Shown here: positions 1 to 5,983 of the stretch, piece by piece | How the letters are laid out: every line of letters starts with the position of its first letter | Numbering within the stretch: position 1 is the first letter of the stretch | NCBI GenBank assembly: GCA_002788475.1 | Contig: PFRK01000051.1 | Coordinates: 1-11,318, forward strand | From: Candidatus Nomurabacteria bacterium CG_4_9_14_0_2_um_filter_32_10 | GTDB lineage: Bacteria; Patescibacteriota; Minisyncoccia; Phycocordibacterales; UBA9973 | Reading direction: 5' to 3' | DNA length: 11,318 nucleotides | Notes under the pieces: generated by a model | Seen by the model: the letters and a program-made list of their open reading frames with translations, nothing else | The model's database searches: none | Told to the model about the DNA's origin: nothing | Position numbers and translations under genes: made by a program

Positions 1-435
1 ATAAAAAACAAAATAAAAGAAGCGATGTTAGCGAAAGATTTTGTTTTGTTAGAAACTTTACGTTCTATGGTGGCTTCATTTACCAATGAACTTATTTCAA
101 AAAATAGAAAGCCTACAGAATTTTTAACTGATGAAGAAGTTTTAGCTGTGATAACTCGTCTTTCAAAACAAAGGAAAGACTCTATAGAACAATATAGAAA
201 AGGTAATAGGGAAGATTTAGTGAAAGAGGAAGAAGCGCAGTTAACTATTTTGGAGACTTATTTGCCGAAATTAATGAATAAAAATGAAATTGAAAAAATT
301 GCAAAAGAAAAAAAGGAAGAATTGAATATTAATGAAGTTACAAAAAAAGGAATGTTAATGCAGGCTTTAATGAAAGAATTAAAAGGTAAAGCAGATGGAG
401 AAGTTGTCAAAGAAGTTGTCGACAATCTTTTCTAA
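1..435 (+). CDS. yqeY: GatB/YqeY domain protein, 5'-truncated by the window edge
   Basis: The reading frame is open from base 1. The residues before the first ATG (base 25) already look like the first helix of YqeY (IKNKIKEAMLAKD), so the true start lies upstream and 144 residues are visible. YqeY is a small helical protein homologous to the C-terminal tail domain of GatB. It is thought to act in tRNA or aminoacyl-tRNA metabolism, but its exact role is unsettled. Family features seen are the LETLRSM helix near the N-terminus, the central EEEAQLTILETYLPK stretch and the C-terminal KGMLMQALMKELKGKADG segment. A dedA-like gene starts 12 bases downstream, suggesting one transcript. The last coding bases contain GAAGTTGTC twice, giving the repeated EVV. 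Family assignment is secure; function is not. Confidence 0.88.
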   Translation: MKNKIKEAMLAKDFVLLETLRSMVASFTNELISKNRKPTEFLTDEEVLAVITRLSKQRKDSIEQYRKGNREDLVKEEEAQLTILETYLPKLMNKNEIEKIAKEKKEELNINEVTKKGMLMQALMKELKGKADGEVVKEVVDNLF

Positions 436-447
436 TTTTTATTTTGT

Positions 448-1053
448 ATGCATACGGTACAAGTTTTAAATCATTTAGTTGAAAACAATCAAATATTGGC
501 TTATTTACTAATTTTTTTAGGGCTTATTTTTGAAGGAGAAATTGTTGTTATTACCACAGGGATATTATCTTATTTGGGAGCCCTTAATTTTTGGGTGTCT
601 TTAGCTTTTATTTTAGCTGGTGGTTTAGTGAAAGCTTTTGGTGGATATTATTTGGGAGGATTATTACATAGGAAATTTAGTCAACATAATTTTTTTAGAT
701 ATCTTGAAAGGAGAGTACTTTATTTTATGCCAAGATTTAATCAAAAACCTTTTTGGTCTATTTTTATTTCAAAATTTATAATGGGAGTAAATTATTTGAT
801 AGTTATTTTTTCTGGTTATAATAAAATTAATTTTAAAACTTTTGCAAAAGCGGAAATATTGTCGACGTTTATTTGGGCACCAGCACTTCTTTCTTTAGGA
901 TTTTTCTTTAGTCAAACTGCTCTTTCTTATAGTAAAGAAATAAGTAGATTTTCCTTAGTAATCTTTTTGTTTTTGATAGTATTTTTATTATTTGATAAAT
1001 TAGTTGCTGCTCTTTATAGAATTTTTGAATATTTTAAAAATAGTAGTATATAA
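448..1053 (+). CDS. DedA / VTT-domain membrane protein, divergent
   Basis: A 201-residue hydrophobic protein with about five membrane or re-entrant segments (roughly residues 15-40, 47-72, 103-124, 133-157 and 165-190). FEGE near residues 28-31 matches the acidic motif of the first DedA re-entrant loop. SKFIMGVNYLIVIFSGY (from 108) sits where DedA proteins carry R-F-x-P-G-x-R; here the arginine is lysine and the proline is methionine, so the copy is diverged. DedA/VTT proteins reside in the cytoplasmic membrane and are linked to lipid flipping and envelope homeostasis; that role is family knowledge. The gene follows yqeY by 12 bases and is followed after 4 bases by the MYG1 gene, consistent with one operon. 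No Shine-Dalgarno sequence precedes the start. An undefined small-molecule transporter is the alternative. Confidence 0.75.
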   Translation: MHTVQVLNHLVENNQILAYLLIFLGLIFEGEIVVITTGILSYLGALNFWVSLAFILAGGLVKAFGGYYLGGLLHRKFSQHNFFRYLERRVLYFMPRFNQKPFWSIFISKFIMGVNYLIVIFSGYNKINFKTFAKAEILSTFIWAPALLSLGFFFSQTALSYSKEISRFSLVIFLFLIVFLLFDKLVAALYRIFEYFKNSSI

Positions 1054-1057
1054 GATA

Positions 1058-1963
1058 ATGATAGAAACAAATATAAAAAAATTAGTCACCCATAACGGAT
1101 CTTTTCATGCAGATGATATATTTGCCACAGCTACTCTTTCTTTACTTTTAGAAAAAAAGGGAGAAAGTTTTAAAATAATACGTACTCGTGACCCTGAAAT
1201 AATAAAAGAAGGGGATTATGTTTATGATGTAGGTGGAATATATGACGAAAAAACAAATAGATTTGATCATCATCATAAGGATTTTAAAGAGAAGAGAGAA
1301 AATGGCATAATGTATTCTTCTTTTGGTTTAGTATGGAAAAAATTTGGAGGTGAAATTTCTGATTCAAAAGAAGTTGCAGACTTGATAGATAAAAGATTAG
1401 TTTCACCAATTGATGCAAATGATAATGGTATTGATTTGATAGATTTAAAAATAGAAGATGTTTTTCCTTATAATATAGAAAGTTTCTTTTCATCAATGCG
1501 TCCAAGTTGGAGTGAAGATAATTCAAACCTTGATCATATGTTTTTTGAATGTGTAAAAATTGCAAAAAAGATTTTACTTAGAGAGATTGTTTATGCAAAA
1601 GATCGTATACTAGCTCAAGAAAAAGTAAATGAAATTTATGAAAAAACAAAAGACAAAAGAATAATTATCTTAGATGGAGACTATTCTCACCAGCCAACAT
1701 ATTCTAATTTTAAAGATTTAATATATGTAATTTATCCAAGAATAAGTGATAATTTTTGGACTGTTAAAGCAATAAGAGAAGATGAAAAAAAATTTAAAAA
1801 TAAAAAAAGTTTACCTATTTCTTGGGGAGGAATTCGAGATGAAGAATTACAAAAGATTACAGGTGTAGAAGATGCAATTTTTTGTCACAGAGCATTATTT
1901 ATGGCAGTAGCAAAAACAAAAGAAGGAGCAATCAAATTAGCAAATTTAGCACTTTCAGTGTAA
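1058..1963 (+). CDS. MYG1 family (UPF0160) DHH-like phosphoesterase / exonuclease
   Basis: A 301-residue protein with the MYG1 signatures in order: THNGSFHADD (11-20), DVGGIYD (57-63), DHHHKDF (70-76), a SSFGLVW-like segment, and near the C-terminus GGIRDEEL and GVEDAIFCHRALF. The His and Asp residues of the first three motifs match the metal-binding centre expected of DHH-type phosphoesterases. Eukaryotic MYG1 has 3'-5' RNA exonuclease activity; bacterial members are little studied, so RNA turnover here is inference. I chose ATG 1058 because homology starts at once and because it lies just after the dedA stop; an in-frame start at 1004 would overlap dedA by 50 bases and add residues unlike the family. 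It ends just before a structured intergenic repeat that separates it from obg. Confidence 0.85.
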   Translation: MIETNIKKLVTHNGSFHADDIFATATLSLLLEKKGESFKIIRTRDPEIIKEGDYVYDVGGIYDEKTNRFDHHHKDFKEKRENGIMYSSFGLVWKKFGGEISDSKEVADLIDKRLVSPIDANDNGIDLIDLKIEDVFPYNIESFFSSMRPSWSEDNSNLDHMFFECVKIAKKILLREIVYAKDRILAQEKVNEIYEKTKDKRIIILDGDYSHQPTYSNFKDLIYVIYPRISDNFWTVKAIREDEKKFKNKKSLPISWGGIRDEELQKITGVEDAIFCHRALFMAVAKTKEGAIKLANLALSV

Positions 1964-1969
1964 AATTAA

Positions 1970-2047
1970 GAAAATCAAAAATTTTTGAGCCTTCGCCCTC
2001 AGAGCCATAAGGACAGGGGACCCACGACTCTTAAAATTTTTATTTTC
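1970..2047 (+). repeat. Structured intergenic repeat, copy 1
   Basis: GAAAAT (1970-1975), a bulged C (1976) and AAAAATTTT (1977-1985) pair with AAAATTTTT (2033-2041) and ATTTTC (2042-2047). GAG (1987-1989) pairs with CTC (2028-2030) further in. The 38-base core 1990-2027 matches bases 8726-8763 at 34 of 38 positions, while the stem arms differ and remain complementary. It fills the gap between the MYG1 gene and obg and ends 10 bases before the obg start. Seen directly: repeat and stem. Whether it works as RNA (attenuator, processing site) or is a dispersed DNA element is unknown. Confidence 0.75.
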
Positions 2048-2057
2048 ATAATTTTAC

Positions 2058-3143
2058 ATGTCATTTATCGATGAAATAAAAATATATGCAGAAGCAGGAA
2101 AGGGAGGAAATGGTGTAGTCAGATGGCGACAGGAAAAATTTATACCTAAGGGTGGACCTGCAGGAGGAGACGGTGGACGTGGAGGAGATTTTTATGTCCA
2201 AGCTGTTCGTGATATCCATATACTTTCAAAATATAAAGCAAAAAAAAGTTTTATTACAGAAAAAGGTGAAGATGGAGGAAATAAAAGTTTACATGGTAAA
2301 AAGGGAGATGATTTTGTTTTAGATTTACCACTTGGATCTGCTATCACTAATTTAGAGACTGATGAAAAATGGCAGTTGTTAGAAGAGGGGCAGAGGATTT
2401 TGCTTTTAAAAGGAGGATATGGTGGATATGGTAATGAACATTTTAAAAGTTCTACTAACACAACTCCAAAAGAATGGCGACCAGGGGAAGTTGGGGAATA
2501 TGCTGATTTTCTTATAGAGTTAGAACTTTTTGCTGATATTGGGTTAGTAGGGCTCCCTAATGCTGGTAAATCATCACTATTGAATGCTATGACAAATGCA
2601 GATGCAAAAGTAGGTGATTATGCTTTTACGACATTAGACCCTAACCTAGGGAACTTTTATGGTTATACAATAGCTGACATTCCAGGACTCATAGAAGGTG
2701 CAAATACAGGAAAAGGTTTAGGTGTAAAATTCTTGAGACATATAAAAAGAACTAAAATGATCGCGCATCTTGTTTCTTTTGAATCGTTCCCAAAAAGGCC
2801 AGTCCTTGAGGAGGAGCGAAGCGACGGGAAAAGGTCTGGCCTTAAAAGGAACGATAAAATGATAGCTAATTACAAAACAGTGAGAAAAGAATTGGAAAAG
2901 TATGATAAGAATTTAGATTTAGGCGTGGAGGGCTTGTTTAAAAAAGATGAAATAATTGTTTTAACAAAATCAGACACAGTAGAAGATTCAAAAATTATAG
3001 AAAAAAAGAAAAAAGAATTTGAGAAACTTGTCTCGACTAAAAAAGGTGTAGTAGGTAAGAAGGTTTTTGTTTTGTCTCTTTATGATGATAAATCAATAAA
3101 AGATTTTCGAGATAGCTTAGTTAAAATTCTACAAAAGAAATAA
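2058..3143 (+). CDS. obg: Obg family GTPase with a palindrome-encoded insert
   Basis: A 361-residue Obg/CgtA GTPase, a large-subunit ribosome assembly and stress factor. The N-terminal glycine-rich Obg fold spans about residues 1-158 (GGNGVVRWRQEKFIPKGGPAGGDGGRGG near 16-43). The G domain follows: G1 GLPNAGKS (165-172), switch I FTTLDPNLG, G3 DIPG (207-210), and G4 as TKSD (303-306) in place of NKxD. The G5 position reads LSL instead of the usual SA. No long C-terminal extension is present. Residues about 243-266 (FPKRPVLEEERSDGKRSGLK) form a basic/acidic insert between the strand after G3 and the NYKTVRKELE helix, a place where the family is normally shorter. This insert is encoded by a 73-base imperfect palindrome. 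Upstream lies intergenic repeat copy 1; downstream the gene converges on a small minus-strand gene. Confidence 0.95.
   Translation: MSFIDEIKIYAEAGKGGNGVVRWRQEKFIPKGGPAGGDGGRGGDFYVQAVRDIHILSKYKAKKSFITEKGEDGGNKSLHGKKGDDFVLDLPLGSAITNLETDEKWQLLEEGQRILLLKGGYGGYGNEHFKSSTNTTPKEWRPGEVGEYADFLIELELFADIGLVGLPNAGKSSLLNAMTNADAKVGDYAFTTLDPNLGNFYGYTIADIPGLIEGANTGKGLGVKFLRHIKRTKMIAHLVSFESFPKRPVLEEERSDGKRSGLKRNDKMIANYKTVRKELEKYDKNLDLGVEGLFKKDEIIVLTKSDTVEDSKIIEKKKKEFEKLVSTKKGVVGKKVFVLSLYDDKSIKDFRDSLVKILQKK
2783..2855 (+). repeat. In-frame palindromic insert within obg
   Basis: Nested inverted repeat inside coding sequence. ATCGTTCC (2783-2790) pairs with GGAACGAT (2848-2855), AAGGCCAG (2795-2802) with CTGGCCTT (2836-2843), and after one T-T mismatch CCTT (2804-2807) with AAGG (2831-2834). 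The loop holds GAGGAGCGAAGCGACGGG. The inner part is GC-richer than surrounding obg. It encodes about 24 residues not expected at this point of Obg, and the frame is kept. Insertion of a mobile palindrome is inference. Confidence 0.75.
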
Positions 3144-3147
3144 AAAA

Positions 3148-3170
3148 ATGGAGGCGACAAGCACCTCCAT
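3148..3170 (-). terminator. Intrinsic terminator of the small minus-strand gene, at the obg end
   Basis: On the minus strand, ATGGAGG (3170-3164) pairs with CCTCCAT (3154-3148) around a 9-base loop, and a run of seven T (complement of 3142-3148) follows. It lies just after the stop of the 41-aa minus-strand gene and five bases past the obg stop. In the plus direction the hairpin has no U-run after it, so it should act mainly on minus-strand transcripts. Confidence 0.75.
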
Positions 3171-3175
3171 AAAAT

Positions 3176-3301
3176 TTATGGAAACATCATATACAGCACC
3201 ATCAAGGTGATAGTTGCTGCAAGGACCATCAATGTGCTATTTAATAGCACATTTTTTTTCCATTCATCCTCTTTTTTTTTAACAGGAATTAAATTGTTCA
3301 T
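3176..3301 (-). CDS. Small single-span membrane protein (41 aa), unknown function
   Basis: A short gene on the minus strand encoding 41 residues: a charged, lysine-rich N-terminus (MNNLIPVKKKEDEWKK) followed by one hydrophobic span (about residues 18-40, with LMVLAATITLMVLYMMF) and a terminal proline. Three signals support it. AAGGA lies 7 bases before the ATG (3313-3309). A TTGACT / 16-base / TATAGT promoter lies upstream (3371-3344). A T-run terminator follows directly after the stop. The positive N-terminus suggests an N-in orientation. It resembles the small one-span proteins found in reduced genomes and recalls SecE in size, but lacks features I could match with confidence, so no function is assigned. 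The plus-strand frame at 3207-3401 is its antisense. Confidence 0.72.
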   Translation of the reverse strand: MNNLIPVKKKEDEWKKNVLLNSTLMVLAATITLMVLYMMFP

Positions 3302-3343
3302 TTTGTATTCCTTTTTTGTTGTACAAAATTGTTTACTACTTAT

Positions 3344-3371
3344 ACTATACTACTTTTATTTATTTAGTCAA
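3344..3371 (-). promoter_or_regulatory. Promoter of the 41-aa minus-strand gene
   Basis: On the minus strand, TTGACT (3371-3366), a 16-base spacer and TATAGT (3349-3344) resemble a housekeeping-sigma promoter. The predicted transcript start near 3337 gives a leader of about 35 bases that contains the AAGGA ribosome-binding site. Confidence 0.65.
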
Positions 3372-3396
3372 GCTATGAGTAATGTGATTTATTTTG

Positions 3397-3402
3397 TATA
3401 AT
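3397..3402 (+). promoter_or_regulatory. -10 box upstream of the gatB leader
   Basis: A perfect TATAAT preceded by TTTTG; no good -35 box is seen around 3374-3379. The expected transcript start, about 7 bases downstream (near 3409), coincides with the first base of the conserved gatB leader. It lies back to back with the minus-strand promoter at 3344-3371. Confidence 0.55.
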
Positions 3403-3408
3403 AAATAT

Positions 3409-3482
3409 ACTTGTCCCGTTTAAAATTCAACAAACGAGATATAATCAAATAAAATTATTAATTAAAATTTTGAATGGGATGG
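3409..3482 (+). promoter_or_regulatory. Structured 5' leader of gatB closing on the start codon
   Basis: TCCCGTTTAAAATT (3414-3427) can pair base for base, with two G-U pairs, to AATTTTGAATGGGA (3466-3479). The 14-bp stem thus includes the GGG just before the ATG and the A of the start codon. The loop carries ACGAG. The same layout with an identical 18-base block, ATTATTAATTAAAATTTT (3454-3471), recurs before probable atpB at 11181-11256, where the arms differ but still pair. No Shine-Dalgarno sequence is present. Translational control by opening of this hairpin is inference. Confidence 0.65.
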
Positions 3483-4978
3483 AAAAGAAATATTATCCTA
3501 CAGTTGGTTTAGAAATACATGCAGAACTTAAAACAAATACAAAGATGTTTTGTAGTTGCAAGAATGATCCTGATGAAGAGAAACCAAATGTAAATATTTG
3601 TCCTGTTTGTATGGCGCATCCTGGAACCCTACCTGTAATAAATAAAAAAGCGATAGAAAGTATAATAAAAGTTGGTTTAGCCATAAATGGAGAAATTGCA
3701 GACTTTACAGAATTTGATAGAAAAAATTATTTTTATCCAGATATACCGAAAGGTTATCAGATTTCTCAATATAAATATCCAATAGTTTCTGGTGGTCATC
3801 TTACAGATTTTGATGTGACACGTATTCATTTAGAAGAAGATACAGCGAATAATAAACATATAGAAAAAATCTCCCCTGAACCAGGTTCATGGGAAGAAGA
3901 AAAAGAAGGATATTCACTTGTTGATTTTAATCGTGCTGGAGTGCCATTGATGGAGCTTGTGACAGAACCTCTCACTCTAGATAGTGCTGAGACAATTGCA
4001 AAATCAGCATCTGGTTTTGCGAAAGAGCTTCAACTTATTTTGTGGTATTTAGGTGTGTCTGAAGCAAATATGGAAAAAGGTGAAATGAGAGTTGAGGCCA
4101 ATATTTCAGTTTCAAAAGATAAAACTAAATTAGGGACAAAAGTAGAAGTAAAGAATTTAAATTCATTTAAAAGCGTAGAAAAAGCTATCAATTTTGAATT
4201 GGACAGGATGATAGAACTTTTTGAAAATAATAAAGAAGATGAAATAGTGCAAGAGACTCGTGGCTGGGATGAGAGTAAACAAAAGACATTTTCACAAAGG
4301 AAAAAAGAGTCTAGTCAAGATTATAGATATTTTCCAGAACCTGATCTACCAAAAATGTTTTTACATGGAACTTTTTCCGCCGAAGGCGGACCAGCCTCTG
4401 GCTGGGATTTAGAAAAAATGAAAAAAGATTTGCCAGAATTACCACAAGCCAAAAGATTAAGATATAAAAATGATTTTGGAATTAAAGATGAAGATATTGA
4501 GAGTTATATTAATGACAAAGAGTTAGGAAATTGGTTTGAAGAAATTGCAAAATTATTGAAAAATTCTGATAAAGTTAAAATTGCATCAAACTATATAACA
4601 TCTGATTATTTAGGAATCAAAAAGATGCAGACGGAAGCAAGGCTTCCGTCTGCAGAGAACTTTACAGAACTTATAAATCTGGTAGCAGACAATAAAATTT
4701 CTTCTCGTGTAGCGAAAGACATTTTAGTAATGATTGTTCTTAATGATCAATCGCCACTTAAGATTGCTATAGAAAAAAATTTATTACAAAAAAATGATGC
4801 AGAATCAATTAAAATAATTATAGAAAAAATAATTTCTGAGAATCCTGAAGTCGTTACTGTATATAAAAGTGGAAAAAAAAATGCTATAATGTCTTTAGTT
4901 GGAAAAGTAATAAAAGAAAGTAATGGTAGTGCAAATCCTAAAATTGTTATTGATATGTTAAAAAAATTATTGAGTTAA
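3479..4978 (+). CDS. gatB: Aspartyl/glutamyl-tRNA(Asn/Gln) amidotransferase subunit B
   Basis: Encodes 499 residues. GatB, within GatCAB, activates Glu-tRNA(Gln) or Asp-tRNA(Asn) for transamidation in the cytoplasm. Motifs: VGLEIHAELKT (9-19); the zinc cysteines C25, C27, C41 and C44 in FCSC...CPVC; DRKNYFYPDIPKGYQISQ; SLVDFNRAGVPLMELVTEP; DYRYFPEPDLP; and the helical tail domain (SRVAKDIL onwards). ATG 3479 is chosen because homology begins immediately; an in-frame TTG at 3470 lies inside the leader hairpin. Two palindromes interrupt it in frame: residues 300-309 (SAEGGPASGW), just after PEPDLPK, and about 383-392 (QTEARLPSA), near the tail-domain linker. Both fall between conserved blocks, so activity is probably kept. 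The aldolase gene starts 9 bases downstream. GatA and GatC are not in the window. Confidence 0.96.
   Translation: MEKKYYPTVGLEIHAELKTNTKMFCSCKNDPDEEKPNVNICPVCMAHPGTLPVINKKAIESIIKVGLAINGEIADFTEFDRKNYFYPDIPKGYQISQYKYPIVSGGHLTDFDVTRIHLEEDTANNKHIEKISPEPGSWEEEKEGYSLVDFNRAGVPLMELVTEPLTLDSAETIAKSASGFAKELQLILWYLGVSEANMEKGEMRVEANISVSKDKTKLGTKVEVKNLNSFKSVEKAINFELDRMIELFENNKEDEIVQETRGWDESKQKTFSQRKKESSQDYRYFPEPDLPKMFLHGTFSAEGGPASGWDLEKMKKDLPELPQAKRLRYKNDFGIKDEDIESYINDKELGNWFEEIAKLLKNSDKVKIASNYITSDYLGIKKMQTEARLPSAENFTELINLVADNKISSRVAKDILVMIVLNDQSPLKIAIEKNLLQKNDAESIKIIIEKIISENPEVVTVYKSGKKNAIMSLVGKVIKESNGSANPKIVIDMLKKLLS
4376..4405 (+). repeat. 30-bp double-hairpin element in frame within gatB
   Basis: Two adjacent perfect hairpins: TCCGCC-GAA-GGCGGA (4376-4390) and CCAGCC-TCT-GGCTGG (4391-4405). 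GC is 22 of 30 bases in an AT-rich gene. It matches the aldolase copy at 5863-5892 at 25 of 30 positions. The outer pair of hairpin 2 is C-G here and T-A there, a compensating change. It is read TCC GCC GAA and so on, a frame different from the aldolase copy. Confidence 0.85.
4627..4653 (+). repeat. Perfect 12-bp-stem palindrome in frame within gatB
   Basis: GCAGACGGAAGC (4627-4638) and GCTTCCGTCTGC (4642-4653) are exact reverse complements around the loop AAG. It encodes QTEARLPSA in the variable linker before the tail domain. It shares no clear sequence with the 30-bp double hairpin, so it may be a separate element family. Confidence 0.75.
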
Positions 4979-4987
4979 ATTTCTAAT

Positions 4988-5899
4988 ATGATAAAGAATT
5001 TACGCGAATATATAAAAGAAGCTGAAGAAAAAGGTGTGGCTATAGGCCATTTTAATATTTCAAATTTAGAAGGTTTGCATGGTATTTATAATGCAGCAAA
5101 GAACTTGTCCGTCTCTGGAGGACTTAATGTTCCTGTAATAATTGGTTTGTCTGAAGGGGAGGAAAATTTTGTTGGTAAAGAAGAAGCTGTAGCTTTAATA
5201 AATGCATTTCGTACACGAGATAATTATCCTATTTTTTTAAATGGGGATCATCATTATAGTTTTGAGTCAGTTAAAGGAGCTTTAGATGCTGGCTATGATT
5301 CTGCTATTATTGATGCCGTTAAATTACCTTTAGAAGAAAATATTGAACTTACAAAAAAATGCGTTGATTATGCAAAAAGTTTAGATAGAGATATTTTAAT
5401 TGAGGCAGAGCTTGGTTTTATTGGAACATCATCAAAGCTTTTGGATGAAATTCCAGAAGGAGTTGGAGAAGCAACGATGACTAAAGCTGAAGATGCAAAA
5501 TATTTTGTAGAAAAAACTGGTATTAATTTACTTGCTCCATCTGTAGGCAATATTCATGGAATGGTAAAAGGAGGTAATCCTAAACTTAACATAGAAAGAA
5601 TAAAAGAAATCCGCGCCACTTGTGGTGTGCCTTTAGTATTGCATGGTGGTTCAGGAATATCTGATGAAGATTTTACAAATGCTATAAAAGCTGGAATATC
5701 TATTGTTCATATAAATACTGAGATTCGTGTTGCTTACAAAGAAGCTTTAGAAAAATATTTGAAAGAAAATCCAAACGATGTCGCACCTTATAAAATATTA
5801 CAACCGGCAGTAGATGCTGTAGAAAAAGTCGTAGAAGCTAGATTAAAACTTTTTAATAACTTTCCGCCAGAGGCGGATCAGCCTTTGGCTGAAGAATAA
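4988..5899 (+). CDS. Class II fructose-bisphosphate aldolase (or closely related class II aldolase)
   Basis: A 303-residue zinc aldolase of the class II FBP/TBP family: a (beta/alpha)8 enzyme cleaving fructose-1,6-bisphosphate to dihydroxyacetone phosphate and glyceraldehyde-3-phosphate in glycolysis. Motifs: GHFNISN (20-26); NGDHHYS (85-91), the Asp-His segment holding the catalytic Asp and a zinc His; EAELG (139-143); GNIHG with His190; LHGGSG (218-223) with the zinc/phosphate-binding His219; and HINTEIR (241-247), the second phosphate-binding segment. Tagatose-bisphosphate specificity cannot be excluded. The gene follows gatB by 9 bases, so the gatB promoter and leader probably serve both. 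The last residues (FPPEADQPLAE) come from a 30-bp palindromic element and extend the C-terminus past where the family alignment normally ends. Confidence 0.9.
   Translation: MIKNLREYIKEAEEKGVAIGHFNISNLEGLHGIYNAAKNLSVSGGLNVPVIIGLSEGEENFVGKEEAVALINAFRTRDNYPIFLNGDHHYSFESVKGALDAGYDSAIIDAVKLPLEENIELTKKCVDYAKSLDRDILIEAELGFIGTSSKLLDEIPEGVGEATMTKAEDAKYFVEKTGINLLAPSVGNIHGMVKGGNPKLNIERIKEIRATCGVPLVLHGGSGISDEDFTNAIKAGISIVHINTEIRVAYKEALEKYLKENPNDVAPYKILQPAVDAVEKVVEARLKLFNNFPPEADQPLAEE
5863..5892 (+). repeat. 30-bp double-hairpin element at the aldolase C-terminus
   Basis: TCCGCC-AGA-GGCGGA (5863-5877) followed by TCAGCC-TTT-GGCTGA (5878-5892), 19 of 30 bases GC. It is homologous to the gatB copy at 4376-4405. 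It is read T|CCG CCA GAG and so on, so the same DNA gives a different peptide from the gatB copy, with no stop codon in either frame. Confidence 0.85.
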
Positions 5900-5919
5900 A
5901 AATATGTTTTCACAAATAT

Positions 5920-5969
5920 TTAATCAAATTAAAAATTTTTTGCATTTAATTCAAATTTTTTTTGATTAA
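5920..5969. terminator. AT-rich bidirectional terminator between convergent genes
   Basis: TTAATCAAA (5920-5928) is the exact reverse complement of TTTGATTAA (5961-5969). Inside, A-runs and T-runs (about 5931-5936 with 5953-5960) extend the stem. It lies between the aldolase (+) and the CYTH gene (-), which run toward each other. The stem has no GC pairs beyond one per arm, so strength is uncertain. Confidence 0.5.
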
Positions 5970-5983
5970 AATTATTTAATATT

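Noticed and set aside
1004..1057. Upstream in-frame start for the MYG1 protein
   Set aside because: It overlaps dedA by 50 bases and encodes residues in the wrong place for the family; ATG 1058 fits better.
1284..1565. Minus-strand open frame opposite the MYG1 gene
   Set aside because: A shadow of a well-conserved gene; the translation lacks any recognisable domain.
3207..3401. A plus-strand open frame of 64 codons between obg and gatB
   Set aside because: It is antisense to the 41-aa minus-strand gene and its promoter, has no start signal, and its Phe/Ser/Leu-rich composition comes from T-runs.
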